IMG/VR virus record: IMGVR_UViG_3300045136_000017 | Span: 1-34,761 of that record | Origin: a virus | Direction: 5' to 3' (one strand) | Length of the DNA: 34,761 nucleotides | Part shown: one piece after another, positions 16,125 to 24,898 of the stretch | How positions within the stretch are numbered: position 1 is the stretch's first letter | How the letters are laid out: the number at the start of each line of letters is the position of its first letter | Program-made: the position numbers and the translations under genes | Notes under the pieces: model-generated | Database searches by the model: none | Told to the model about the DNA's origin: nothing | Seen by the model: only the letters and a program-made list of their open reading frames with translations

Positions 16125-17209
16125 TGAGTGTATATGAATCGGGTGGGAAAAACGCACCTCCCAAAAAGCCTCCGGCGAAGAAGAAGCCAACTATTGGGTT
16201 TGATCCCCGAAGGATGGCTAAGACTTTGACGGATCTGGAATACGGCTCGAACATTGCCGAGATTCAGCGCCAGATTGCCCGCAGCCAGGCCCAGGAGGAG
16301 GAAGCCCTGAAGGACCTTCAGGCATGGGCAGCGCAGATTGAGGACCAGCGGGCACGGGGGGCAGCTGATGCTGCAGCAGCTTGGGAACAGGGAATCCAGC
16401 AGGCTCAGACCGCCCAGGCCAACATCAATCAGCTATTTGGGGGCGCAGGAGGCCCTGAGGGTGCCGCTTATGGCCAGGCAGGTATTGATATGCTTTCAGC
16501 CTTGGCAGCCTCAGACAAGTCGTTTGACGCACGTATGGCCCCTATTCTGGCAGCTCAGTCCCTTGACTATAAGCGACGTGCTTCCGGGCTGTTCAACCAA
16601 CAGCAGCAGGAGCTACAGGGCAATCTAAGGGACCTGCGAAGGGAAAAGGGGCAGGCATTCCAGAAGAATCTGCTTGACCTGATGAATGTCGCCTGGCAGA
16701 GAAGGCAGGACCTTTTCCAGAATCGGCTAGCGCAGGAAGCCCTTAACCAGAGTAAGGCTATGGCGGGATTGGATATTGAGGCTAAGAAGCTCGGCATTGA
16801 GTCCGACAAGCTTGGTATCCAGGCTCAGAAGATTGCACTCCAAAAGTCCACTCTTGAACTTCAGAAGATAGCCACACAAGATCCAAGTGGGATCAATTGG
16901 GACGACCCAAGTACTCGGAGTATGATCGGCAACGCAGCTTTTGCCGGTGCAATCAACAAGAACGATTCAACGTTTATAGTGAACCCAAAGATTGCCCTTG
17001 CCAATGCAATGACTGCGCTTGCTCAAATGGGTCTTGAAAAGGATCCGCGGGCAATCCAGGCCGTCAGGAACACCTTCGTACAACTTCTTCGCCTAAGTCA
17101 TGCCCACAAGAAGTGGGTTAAATGGCGCATCAATAAAAACGGGCAGCTTATCTATGCTCCGGCTGCCAATAAACCGGCAATCGTTAGAAACAAACGATAT
17201 CCTCGCTAG
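16124..17209 (+). CDS. coiled-coil putative internal virion protein
   Basis: A 361-residue protein starting in a TAATG overlap. After the N-terminal basic motif (PPKKPPAKKKPTIGF) it is almost wholly helical and Gln/Ala-rich (IQRQIARSQAQEEEALKDLQ, LAQEALNQSKAMAGLDIEAK, LGIESDKLGIQAQKIALQKS). The regular leucine and isoleucine spacing predicts coiled coils. It is placed between a smaller Gln-rich protein and the 1225-residue protein, which suggests a set of three internal ejection proteins like those of T7-type or P22-type phages. The evidence for this is composition and order, not homology. C-terminus basic. Confidence 0.6.
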   Translation: MSVYESGGKNAPPKKPPAKKKPTIGFDPRRMAKTLTDLEYGSNIAEIQRQIARSQAQEEEALKDLQAWAAQIEDQRARGAADAAAAWEQGIQQAQTAQANINQLFGGAGGPEGAAYGQAGIDMLSALAASDKSFDARMAPILAAQSLDYKRRASGLFNQQQQELQGNLRDLRREKGQAFQKNLLDLMNVAWQRRQDLFQNRLAQEALNQSKAMAGLDIEAKKLGIESDKLGIQAQKIALQKSTLELQKIATQDPSGINWDDPSTRSMIGNAAFAGAINKNDSTFIVNPKIALANAMTALAQMGLEKDPRAIQAVRNTFVQLLRLSHAHKKWVKWRINKNGQLIYAPAANKPAIVRNKRYPR

Positions 17210-17223
17210 AGATAGGAGAGAGA

Positions 17224-20200
17224 ATGGCGACTAATCCATTTGGGGGACTGGGCGTTAATCCGTCTGGTTCTAACCCATTTGGGGGGTTGCCGGAGCCTTC
17301 CCCACCCCGCCCGCGCAAGAAGAAGAAGCCGAAGATCGACCAAAAGGCGCTTCTAGAACTTCTCAAGTCCGACATCCCCAAGGAACAAAAGGCCATCGCA
17401 CTAGCGGCGGCCGGGCTTACGCCCAGGCAAACGGCAACAGCTTTGGCTGCGTCGGAGTTCATGGGGCATAGGTCATTTGGCGACCGCCTAGTTCGCGGAA
17501 TCGGTAAAGGTACTTTCCGTGGTGTCAGTTGGACGCTAGATAAGCTTATGCGGCCCTCTTGGTCGGTTACCGCAGCTACCGATGAGTTCATCGATGAGGT
17601 AGCCAAGAAAGGCGCTGATCTAGGGGACATCGGTCGGGTCGCAAGGGCAGCTGGTCGCGGTTTCACTGGCAAAGAGCGGAAAGGCTTCGGGGAGGTCCTT
17701 GATAAGCACGGAGTCCTCAAGGGCCATAAGTTCACCCGGGGTGCGATCGGCTTTGGCCTTGATGTGGTCACCGACCCCATTATGCTTCTCTCCCTTGGTG
17801 CCAGCATTCCTACGGGTGGTGGTGCAACGGCGGCATATTTGGCAGCTAAAACCGCTGGTAGGGCGGTTACCCCAAAGGTTATCAAGCTGGCCGCCCAGGA
17901 AGCCGGACAGAAAGCACGAATGGGTGCAACTGATGATCTTACCCATGAGTTGCTCAAACTTGGTGGAGAGAAGTTTGCCCATCGTCGCGCCCTACTGGAG
18001 TTCAACAAAGCCAACTCTGAAAGACCGGCATTGGGCCTCACCCACGAACAGGTTGTAGCCCTGCGATCAGAGGAAGCCCTTCTTACCTCTATGGCAGAGA
18101 AAGAGGCCCTCGAAAACGACTTTCGGAAGATCTATCTTCGCTACGGTACTCGCAAGCATCACATCAAAATCCCGCTTGGTCCACGGCTAGCTCGACCGGG
18201 GCAGAAGATTGCTCGTGCTGGCATCCCCGTTATTAGCCAGCTATCAGATCGGCTTGGTCGGGCCTTTGTTCCTGACTGGAAGAACCCGATTATTCGGGCT
18301 GGTCAGCTCGCTAGGCAGCATGTTGCCGAACAGAATGCTGTTATGCAGCGCCAGGTCATTAGCCGCATCTTCAATGGGGTTGATGAAACCATGGATGTTG
18401 ACCACTTCCTACGTGGCTTGCATTACATGGAGCAGCCGTTGAAGACTAAGCGCGGGGGTACCTGGAAGTCTGTTATTCCTGACAAAAAGGGTGGCTACAA
18501 GCTCAACGAGAAATACATTGAGCTACTCAAGAGGCGGGGGCTGCTCGACCATAGCCAGGAGGATGCCATTAGGCGCTTCTTTGCGGCAACAGAGGCAATG
18601 TTTGCCTTCGATAGGGCGGCTGGTGTAGCTGTTGACCACTTTGGCGCAACCGGCCGTATGTACGTCCCACACATCGTCAAAAAGGACGGGGAGTCCGCAG
18701 TTCCGACTATTACTCAGCGTGGGTTGCTTACTGAAGCTGGGTTCCAGAAGCACCGAAAAGGTAGTCTCTCTTTGCTAGAGATCAAGAAGTTGGTTGATGA
18801 GGGAGTTCTTCCTAAGGACATTGAGACCAACCCATTCAGGCTACTCGCCCACCGTTCTCGTGCTGGTGCGGAGAGGCAGGCGGACATGGCCCTCATCAAT
18901 ACATTGAAGGCCAGTATTGGTATTCCAACGAGGCTGGTTGATGAGAAGGCGGTTGCCCGTGCCACCAAGCGACAGGAGGCCGCACTCGCTAAGCATGAAG
19001 CCGCTATGCGGGCTGCCGCCCACGCTGAGGAGGAGTATCACAAGGCGCTTGATGACTTCAAAGAGCGTCTCGCGAAGTTCGTAGAGAAGGGTCGGAAGGA
19101 AAACGCTAAGACGGCCAAAGCCCTTCGAGCACAAGCTAAAGCCGCCCAAATCAAGAAGCTGGAAGCCGCCATCAAGCGGGCACAGAATCCGCGCGGCGGG
19201 AAGCCCGTAAATGAAGCTAGGATCGCCGAACTTCAGAAAGAGATTCGCAGAGTTCGCGCGTCCAGAATTAGCACCCCTGAGCTGGTGGAGAATGAAAAGC
19301 AGCTCAAGCTTCTTGAGGAGTCATATGAGAACACCCTAAAGGTCCTCAAAGACCCAAGAAGCAAAATCCACAAGAAGGTTGTCGGAGAGCAATACCTGGC
19401 TCTCAAGACTGCTCGGGAGACTATGGCGGATGCCAAGAAGGAACTACAAAGGGCTAATGCTGCCTACAAGCGTGCAGTAAATGGCAAAGATAACCCGGCA
19501 GTAAAACCTGATATGCATGTGGATAGCCGGGCTCTTGACAAGTATGGGCATTCATTTGCTTTTCCTCAGGAAGCAGCCCTGGGCTTCTTGCGCCTAGAAC
19601 GAATTGTGAGCGGGGACGACTCAGCCATCGAACACTTTGTTCGCACCTTTAGAAAGTGGCAGGGTGCCTGGAAAGTCCTTGTTACCGTCGTCAACCCGGG
19701 TTACCGAATCCGGAACACCATGACGGATATGTGGAACATGTGGCTTTCCGGAGCCAACCCGCAGGACGTTGCCAAGTATGGTGTAAAGGCTGCCCGCATT
19801 ATGAAGCGGGCTTCAACGGGCGACCCTGAGGCCTTCTTTTGGGTCAAAGAAGCGGCAGATCACGGCATTCTGGCGGGTCTGTTTGCGGGTGATATTGCGC
19901 AGGTTGAGAAGTACTTCAAGTACGGGGGTAAGACTTACCGCGCCCTTCGCAAAGACCACAACTACATCTCCCTGGTAACCAAGATCATGCAGGACTTCAA
20001 CAAGTCCGCAGAGAACTGGGGTCGTCTAACGCACTACATGTGGAGGCGTCAGGGTCTAAAAGAGACCCCCGGTGAAGCTGCTATGCGGGTCAAGCTGGCC
20101 CACTTCGACTATGAGGACCTCACCCCATTCGAGCAGAAGCTCCGGGATACCATTTTCCCCTTCTATACCTGGACGAGGAAGAACATTCCCTACCAGGTCA

Positions 20201-20901
20201 AGAAGATCTTCCAGGAACCCGGACGGTACTCCGCCTTCCCGAAACTAGTACAGGAGGCAACCTACGCTGCCGGGGCTCAAAATCAACCGGTCCCCGAATA
20301 TGTGGAAACCGGCATGGGCTTCCCCATCGGGAAGAATCGATATTACCTGCCGCAGTTTGGTGTTTCCGACCTGACGGTCTTCCAGGGAGCCGGGGAGCCA
20401 TTCGACCGGGCTTTCACGATGCTTACCCCTGCCGTCAAGGTGCCAATCGAACTGTACCTAAACAAGTCGTTCTTCACGGGCCAGCCTATTGCAAATGAAC
20501 GGCATCCGAGGGCACCGGTTACCCCGTTGGGTGCAAAGCTGCTCTCGCTTCTTCCTGGAAGCAATGTTGGCCCGACCAAGCGACAGGATATCACCGGGCC
20601 TGGTGCAAACCCGTACTATGCATATCTGCTCTCGCAGATTCCTGCCCTTAGATTGGCCGGGGTTGTCGGTCCTGGTAGCATTACCGCAAAGCGGACTGGT
20701 AATGCGGCAATCACCTCGTGGCTTGGTGGTCAGTCGGTGGTTAGCGCTGATCCGGCCGCGCAAGCGTACTTCGACTCCCTGGCCATTCAGGAGAAGATTG
20801 ACAAAATGCTTCAGGGCCTTCGGGATGCGGGGATTATGCCCGTTAAGAAGCGCAAAAAGAGCGAAGTCGATAAACTGATTGAAAAGGTTCTAAGGGGGTA
20901 A
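17224..20901 (+). CDS. large putative internal (ejection) virion protein
   Basis: A 1225-residue protein, the largest here. The N-terminus has a duplicated NPFGGL motif and a basic PPRPRKKKKPKID stretch. Residues about 105-240 are small-residue rich with hydrophobic stretches (GAIGFGLDVVTDPIMLLSLG). Residues about 576-755 form a highly charged Ala/Lys/Glu coiled coil. The C-terminal part contains VTVVNPGYRIRNTMTDMWNM and IFPFYTWTRKNIPYQVKKIF; I recall such motifs in very large structural proteins of many uncharacterised phages. No transglycosylase motif is obvious. A role in crossing the cell envelope during DNA ejection is inferred. A tape-measure-like role is an alternative. Confidence 0.7.
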   Translation: MATNPFGGLGVNPSGSNPFGGLPEPSPPRPRKKKKPKIDQKALLELLKSDIPKEQKAIALAAAGLTPRQTATALAASEFMGHRSFGDRLVRGIGKGTFRGVSWTLDKLMRPSWSVTAATDEFIDEVAKKGADLGDIGRVARAAGRGFTGKERKGFGEVLDKHGVLKGHKFTRGAIGFGLDVVTDPIMLLSLGASIPTGGGATAAYLAAKTAGRAVTPKVIKLAAQEAGQKARMGATDDLTHELLKLGGEKFAHRRALLEFNKANSERPALGLTHEQVVALRSEEALLTSMAEKEALENDFRKIYLRYGTRKHHIKIPLGPRLARPGQKIARAGIPVISQLSDRLGRAFVPDWKNPIIRAGQLARQHVAEQNAVMQRQVISRIFNGVDETMDVDHFLRGLHYMEQPLKTKRGGTWKSVIPDKKGGYKLNEKYIELLKRRGLLDHSQEDAIRRFFAATEAMFAFDRAAGVAVDHFGATGRMYVPHIVKKDGESAVPTITQRGLLTEAGFQKHRKGSLSLLEIKKLVDEGVLPKDIETNPFRLLAHRSRAGAERQADMALINTLKASIGIPTRLVDEKAVARATKRQEAALAKHEAAMRAAAHAEEEYHKALDDFKERLAKFVEKGRKENAKTAKALRAQAKAAQIKKLEAAIKRAQNPRGGKPVNEARIAELQKEIRRVRASRISTPELVENEKQLKLLEESYENTLKVLKDPRSKIHKKVVGEQYLALKTARETMADAKKELQRANAAYKRAVNGKDNPAVKPDMHVDSRALDKYGHSFAFPQEAALGFLRLERIVSGDDSAIEHFVRTFRKWQGAWKVLVTVVNPGYRIRNTMTDMWNMWLSGANPQDVAKYGVKAARIMKRASTGDPEAFFWVKEAADHGILAGLFAGDIAQVEKYFKYGGKTYRALRKDHNYISLVTKIMQDFNKSAENWGRLTHYMWRRQGLKETPGEAAMRVKLAHFDYEDLTPFEQKLRDTIFPFYTWTRKNIPYQVKKIFQEPGRYSAFPKLVQEATYAAGAQNQPVPEYVETGMGFPIGKNRYYLPQFGVSDLTVFQGAGEPFDRAFTMLTPAVKVPIELYLNKSFFTGQPIANERHPRAPVTPLGAKLLSLLPGSNVGPTKRQDITGPGANPYYAYLLSQIPALRLAGVVGPGSITAKRTGNAAITSWLGGQSVVSADPAAQAYFDSLAIQEKIDKMLQGLRDAGIMPVKKRKKSEVDKLIEKVLRG

Positions 20902-20903
20902 CA

Positions 20904-21890
20904 GTGGCAGTCAATCTGGACGTCTTCTTTACTGACGTGCTAAAGGCCATTGGTGCTCCTGTTACCCCTCAGAACCTTCAGTTCCTTAAGCGCTGGCAGG
21001 TACATGAGGGCGGTTGGACGAACAACTCAGCTACCTTCAACCCCCTTAATACCACGCGCGGTCCTGGTAAGCCAATCAACTCCGTTGGTGTAAAGGCGTT
21101 TCCCAACTACCAAATCGGGGTGAGATCGACGGCTGAAACGCTGCTCAATGGGCGATATCCCAACTTGGTCGCTGGCCTAAGGACGGGCAATCCGTACAGC
21201 TTCGATCTAACAGGAGACCTATCAACTTGGGTAAGTGGAAGCCCCACAGGTGGGCTAAGCTACGCACAGCGAGTCCTCGGCACAAAGAGTATCGGGGGCC
21301 AAAAAGCTCCGGCATTGGCGGTGCCGAAAAGCACCAACGCGCAACCAGCCTTCCAGGTGCTAAGCAGGCGAAAAGCCATCGCACAATCTCTCCTAGACTT
21401 TGTGCTCAACTATGCACAAACGGGCGAGGTTACAAGCAACTCTGTTGCCCGGTTGGTTGGGGCTGTCGATCCTAAGGGAACCGTAGAGCCACCTACATAT
21501 TCCCAAGCTAAGTCCAAAGCCCGGTCTCCACTAGCTAGTGGGATTATTGATACCGTCCTAGCTGCCGCCCATCAGCAAGTGGGAAAGCCATACCAGTTTG
21601 GTTCAGGTCCGGATACTTCATCCTTCGATTGTTCAGACCTGATTCAGTGGGCATATAAGCAGGTAGGAATCAACCTACCCCGGACAACCTATGAGCAGAT
21701 CAAAGTTGGGGTTCCGGTTGATCCAAAGGATCTACAACCCGGCGATCTAGTCTTCCCATCTGAAGGTCACGTCGTTATGTATGTTGGCGGCGGGAAGGTG
21801 ATTGCTGCTCCTAGGACGGGAACGGTTGTCCAATACCAGCCCCTCTCACGCTTTCGTAAAATCGTTGCAGTTAGAAGGATCGTTCAGTAA
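20904..21890 (+). CDS. bifunctional peptidoglycan hydrolase: lysozyme-like domain plus NlpC/P60 domain
   Basis: A 328-residue protein starting at GTG (20904), supported by AAGGGGG at 20892-20898 within the end of the previous gene. Residues about 20-115 look like a lysozyme-superfamily domain (RWQVHEGGW with a candidate catalytic Glu, FNPLNTT, GVKAFPNYQIGVRSTAETLL). Residues about 210-328 are an NlpC/P60 peptidase: Cys243 in SFDCSDL and His289 in EGHVVMYVGGG. The third catalytic position, usually His/Glu/Asn before 'AP-TG', reads Ala (VIAAPRTG). It may be virion-borne, to open the wall at entry, or act in lysis. The stop overlaps the next ATG. Confidence 0.8.
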   Translation: MAVNLDVFFTDVLKAIGAPVTPQNLQFLKRWQVHEGGWTNNSATFNPLNTTRGPGKPINSVGVKAFPNYQIGVRSTAETLLNGRYPNLVAGLRTGNPYSFDLTGDLSTWVSGSPTGGLSYAQRVLGTKSIGGQKAPALAVPKSTNAQPAFQVLSRRKAIAQSLLDFVLNYAQTGEVTSNSVARLVGAVDPKGTVEPPTYSQAKSKARSPLASGIIDTVLAAAHQQVGKPYQFGSGPDTSSFDCSDLIQWAYKQVGINLPRTTYEQIKVGVPVDPKDLQPGDLVFPSEGHVVMYVGGGKVIAAPRTGTVVQYQPLSRFRKIVAVRRIVQ

Positions 21891-22267
21891 TGGCGGAAGA
21901 TGGACACCCTAACGACAATCAGCGTGTAAGCGTTTCACTAGCACAACTCCGTGCCGAACTAACGGCTCTTGAGCTGCGACTGGTAGATCGTCTAAACATT
22001 GCGCTGGCTAACAAAGCGGACAGAGTTTCCGTAGAGGAACTGATGGTTCGATTCTCGGATGTACAATCGCGTATCTCTGTCCTTGAACAGCGGGCTATTG
22101 TGAGGGACGGTCCTCAGGCTGCGAAGATTGAAAAGCTGGAGCAGGAGGTTGGAAATCTACTGAGCCTTGCTGGATACAAACGCTGGTTGTGGGCACAAAC
22201 GGTTGCCCTAGTCGGCATTGCGGTTCCTCTAGCCGCATTCTTCATTGAAAACTGGTTCGGAAAGTAG
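21890..22267 (+). CDS. membrane-anchored coiled-coil protein of the lysis cassette
   Basis: A 125-residue protein. The N-terminal 95 residues are charged heptad-like helices (LAQLRAELTALELRLVDRLN, SRISVLEQRAIV, AAKIEKLEQEVGNLLSL). A single C-terminal hydrophobic segment follows (WAQTVALVGIAVPLAAFFI, residues about 100-119), ending in a short tail. It is a tail-anchored membrane protein, lying between a cell-wall hydrolase and a holin-like gene. Roles consistent with this are an accessory holin, holin regulator or spanin-like component. No lipobox or signal peptide is seen. Confidence 0.6.
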   Translation: MAEDGHPNDNQRVSVSLAQLRAELTALELRLVDRLNIALANKADRVSVEELMVRFSDVQSRISVLEQRAIVRDGPQAAKIEKLEQEVGNLLSLAGYKRWLWAQTVALVGIAVPLAAFFIENWFGK

Positions 22268-22275
22268 GAGCATAC

Positions 22276-22467
22276 ATGGCTAACAACGAACTAAAGCGAA
22301 ACGAGCTTCATCCGAAGGCTAGTGGGGCAGCCCTCGGTGGGTCGTTTGCCATCCTTATCACCTGGGTTGCAGGCCTCTTTGGGGTTGAGATTCCCAACGA
22401 GGTTGCTGTGGCGGCTGGTACCCTACTCGCCTTCCTTGGAAGCTATCTAGCTAAGTCCCCTTCTTAG
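22276..22467 (+). CDS. holin-like membrane protein
   Basis: A 63-residue protein with two predicted membrane segments (ALGGSFAILITWVAGLFG at about 19-36 and EVAVAAGTLLAFLGSYLA at about 42-59) separated by a short turn with charged residues. A charged N-terminus (NNELKRNELHPK) and small size fit a class II type holin. It is followed directly by two cell-wall-enzyme genes, the expected lysis order. Holins form lesions that trigger lysis timing. A GGAG lies 10 bases upstream of the start. Small phage membrane proteins with other roles cannot be excluded. Confidence 0.65.
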   Translation: MANNELKRNELHPKASGAALGGSFAILITWVAGLFGVEIPNEVAVAAGTLLAFLGSYLAKSPS

Positions 22468-22473
22468 TTCACG

Positions 22474-23433
22474 ATGGCTCGGTACGACTATGGGTATCTC
22501 CGCTCGTGGGATGACCCGAAATACATTCAGCAGCTATATGACCGGGGTTATGGTGGGGTTCTCTTTCAGATGGACGACCCCCGGCTACCAGGTCTGGTAG
22601 CTACAGCGAGGAGAATCGGACTTCCATATGGGATTTGGGGAGCGCCCAACCAGACTCCGGATGGCAGAGAGCTATCCCCGTACGAATATGCCAGACTTAT
22701 GTCTGACCTGGTTAGAAAGTACGGGGCCTCTGTTGCCTCTCTCAACTTGGAGTTCCCATACAAAGGCGGGCCTGGTTCTCCCGAATGGAACCGTAGCGCT
22801 GAGCTAGCTGGATATTGGCGGAAACTGGTTCCTAAGGGCGTACGAACGTGGATTGCTCCACTTGGCAGCCAGTGGGCAGGGACGCAGCCCCATGGGGATC
22901 CCAACTTCAACTTTGCTGCCTGGAAGGATATTGTTGAAGCCTGGCACCCCCAGGCATATGGAGCAACCCTCAACCAGCTGTCTGATCCGCGATTGGTTGT
23001 TCAGGCCCTCATCAACGCCGGGATTCCTCCCGAACGAGTTGTACCGCTTATTGCCCCTGGTCAGACTTATGGCGGGGCTGCCCTCTATGGCCTCAATGAG
23101 TTTGGAGACCTCCCAAAAGCCTACGCCCCGGAAACCCCCCAACGGGATACTGGTGGGCCGGTTGCACCTACCCGTTCGACAACTAGAGAGGCGGGGGCTA
23201 AGGGGCGCTCTCCATTGGAATTCCTGGGCCGGGGTTTTTCGCAAAGCCCCGAAAGGATTGCCCAGCAGGGGCTACAATGGTTCGGAAGAACCTTCAAAAC
23301 TCAGCAGGAGTTTGCCCAAGAACTACAAAGGCGTGGACAGTCTTATGCTACCTGGGCTAGACTACATCGTCCCGCCGCACAAGCCCTAGCAGGGAGGAGT
23401 AATGCCAGATCTGGTCCTAGATTTGTCGAATAA
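22474..23433 (+). CDS. TIM-barrel glycoside-hydrolase-like protein
   Basis: A 319-residue protein. Residues 1 to about 215 show the alternating beta/alpha pattern of a TIM barrel: YDYGYLRSW, GYGGVLFQMDDP, GLPYGIWGAPN, VASLNLEFPY with a conserved-looking Glu, VRTWIAPLGSQW, DIVEAWHPQAYG and VVPLIAPGQTYGG. These strands look like the glycosidase fold of phage lysins or tail enzymes, but I cannot place it in a GH family. The C-terminal 100 residues are Pro/Thr/Gln-rich and helical. No strong Shine-Dalgarno precedes the ATG at 22474, which is 6 bases after the holin stop, so translation may be coupled. It overlaps the next gene by 32 bases. Confidence 0.6.
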   Translation: MARYDYGYLRSWDDPKYIQQLYDRGYGGVLFQMDDPRLPGLVATARRIGLPYGIWGAPNQTPDGRELSPYEYARLMSDLVRKYGASVASLNLEFPYKGGPGSPEWNRSAELAGYWRKLVPKGVRTWIAPLGSQWAGTQPHGDPNFNFAAWKDIVEAWHPQAYGATLNQLSDPRLVVQALINAGIPPERVVPLIAPGQTYGGAALYGLNEFGDLPKAYAPETPQRDTGGPVAPTRSTTREAGAKGRSPLEFLGRGFSQSPERIAQQGLQWFGRTFKTQQEFAQELQRRGQSYATWARLHRPAAQALAGRSNARSGPRFVE

Positions 23434-24052
23434 CAACCCCAACCCTAATTTCAAGACGCTTGCCCAAAGCGGGATCAAGGGCGTTATGCTCAAAGTGAGC
23501 GAAGGGGCGACCTTCACTGATCCTGTGTTCCCCGACTGGTCTAGGCGGGCACGTGCAGCGGGTCTGAGGGTCGGAGGCTATCACTTCGCCCAGCCCCACG
23601 GGGGAGACGCCCTCGATGAGGCCCGACACTTTGCCTCCAAGCTGGGTACCATTGAGCGGAGAGACTTTCGCCCGGCCCTCGATCTGGAGGCCAATCCCGG
23701 GAGACTCTCAGCCAAAGAACTAGAGGAGTGGGCTAGAACGTTCAACCAGGAAGTGAAGCGGCTTACCGGGGTTCTCCCTATGTTCTATGCGTCCAGGGGT
23801 TGGATTGCGTCTATGCGCCTGGAGAAGCCCATTGGGGCGGCACTATGGCTGGCTCACTGGTCTAATGACGGCCTTCCCTTTACCCCGGAACCACCTCCAC
23901 CTTGGAAGAAGGTTCCTCCACTCCATCAGTTTACGTCGGAGGCCAACGGTCCAAGCCCGCTCCACCCCAAGGGTATCAGCGGTAGGGTTGACATCAACCA
24001 GATTCTACGGCTGCGTCCGCTCTTGGCCCATCCTATCCTGGGTTGGTTCTAA
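23402..24052 (+). CDS. GH25 muramidase endolysin
   Basis: A 216-residue lysozyme that cleaves the MurNAc-GlcNAc bond of peptidoglycan. GH25 hallmarks are clear: the N-terminal Asp in VLDLSNNN (Asp7), MLKVSEGATFTDP, GGYHFAQP, and the catalytic ALDLEAN segment (Asp94, Glu96). Near the C-terminus are PLHQFTSEA and GRVDINQI, matching the usual end of the barrel. The domain fills the whole protein, with no separate cell-wall binding domain. A GGGAGGAG ribosome binding site lies inside the preceding gene, and the two overlap by 32 bases. It is probably the main endolysin, working with the holin just upstream. Confidence 0.85.
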   Translation: MPDLVLDLSNNNPNPNFKTLAQSGIKGVMLKVSEGATFTDPVFPDWSRRARAAGLRVGGYHFAQPHGGDALDEARHFASKLGTIERRDFRPALDLEANPGRLSAKELEEWARTFNQEVKRLTGVLPMFYASRGWIASMRLEKPIGAALWLAHWSNDGLPFTPEPPPPWKKVPPLHQFTSEANGPSPLHPKGISGRVDINQILRLRPLLAHPILGWF

Positions 24053-24054
24053 TC

Positions 24055-24819
24055 ATGCCCCTTCAACTGAGGGAAAAGCTTCTACTTGGACGCCCATCAA
24101 ATGACCCGCTCTCACGTCTTTTTAAGTCCTTCGGGAAATTGGTAGAACGCGGCATTAAGTGGGACGAGAGAATGGGTAGCCCGCTTATGATGGCAACCGG
24201 CCCAAAAATTGACGAACTCATCAAGGTAGGAGCCTTTGTTGCACGTCGGCCAGGCATCAAAGACGATATTGATGAACTCCTAGACCTCATCCGCGGAATT
24301 GAACGCCCTGGAATCAAGGTCTACCCTAAGAGCAACTATGCCGGGGATGTTGGCTTTCCAGATCGGATCCCCTTTCTGTTGGATAAGCAGAGTGGGAGGA
24401 TTGCTCTCGGACAGCCTGGTGAAACCCACGGAGGACTCGCCCAAAGTGTCTTCCGCAGACCGACGTCTAAATTGACGCGCGAAGACATGGGAAGAACTAG
24501 GCAGGGTTTCTTTCGGGTTCACGGAGGGACTTTGATGTCTGACTTGGACGTCGGAACTTACTCCGGCAATCCACTACCGGAGAACGTGGCCCATTTGCAC
24601 CGACTACTCGGCCATGTACTCCGCAACTATTCGGACGACGTAATCAAAGCTAGAACCCCATGGAAGTCTACCCCACTACTGGAACGGGCAATCGAAAAGA
24701 ACGGACCGGAGCGGACGGCAAGACTCATGGGCGTATTGGGTATTACGGACCCAAAGAAGATGGAGGAAGTCCTCCGTCGATTTGCTGACGCGGAACGTTT
24801 GCGCAAGTATCGGCGTTAG
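24055..24819 (+). CDS. hypothetical protein, last gene of the rightward operon
   Basis: A 254-residue soluble protein. I start it at ATG 24055, two bases after the GH25 stop; an in-frame TTG at 24043 is less likely. The sequence is mostly basic and helical, with LREKLLLGRPSNDPLSRLFK at the start. It has GDVGFPDRIPFLLDKQSGR and GQPGETHGGLA in the middle, and charged helices at the end (RTARLMGVLGITDPKKMEEV). No motif that I recognise. The end of the gene is followed by the hairpin and terminator at 24841-24943. Possible host-takeover or DNA-linked function, but there is no direct evidence. Confidence 0.6.
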   Translation: MPLQLREKLLLGRPSNDPLSRLFKSFGKLVERGIKWDERMGSPLMMATGPKIDELIKVGAFVARRPGIKDDIDELLDLIRGIERPGIKVYPKSNYAGDVGFPDRIPFLLDKQSGRIALGQPGETHGGLAQSVFRRPTSKLTREDMGRTRQGFFRVHGGTLMSDLDVGTYSGNPLPENVAHLHRLLGHVLRNYSDDVIKARTPWKSTPLLERAIEKNGPERTARLMGVLGITDPKKMEEVLRRFADAERLRKYRR

Positions 24820-24840
24820 TATTTACCAGCCGTTAGGCTT

Positions 24841-24895
24841 CTATGGGATGGTTATGCGCACCCTACCGCATCGTCGGAGGGCACCATACCCATAG
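24841..24895. other. long bulged inverted repeat in the convergent intergenic region
   Basis: CTATGGGATGGT at 24841-24852 pairs with ACCATACCCATAG at 24883-24895, leaving only A24888 bulged. Inside is a second stem, CCCT(a)CCG at 24861-24868 with CGGAGGG at 24875-24881. Total 12 + 7 pairs, so a stable structured RNA could form from either strand. It lies between the end of the rightward genes and the terminator. The 200 bases from 24820 to 25017 hold no other convincing gene. Confidence 0.6.
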
Positions 24896-24898
24896 GTT

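Noticed and set aside
17184-18041. A 285-codon minus-strand open frame inside the 1225-residue gene
   Set aside because: It has a low-complexity Ser/Pro/Arg composition, opposes the structural operon, and the sense frame has clear protein features.
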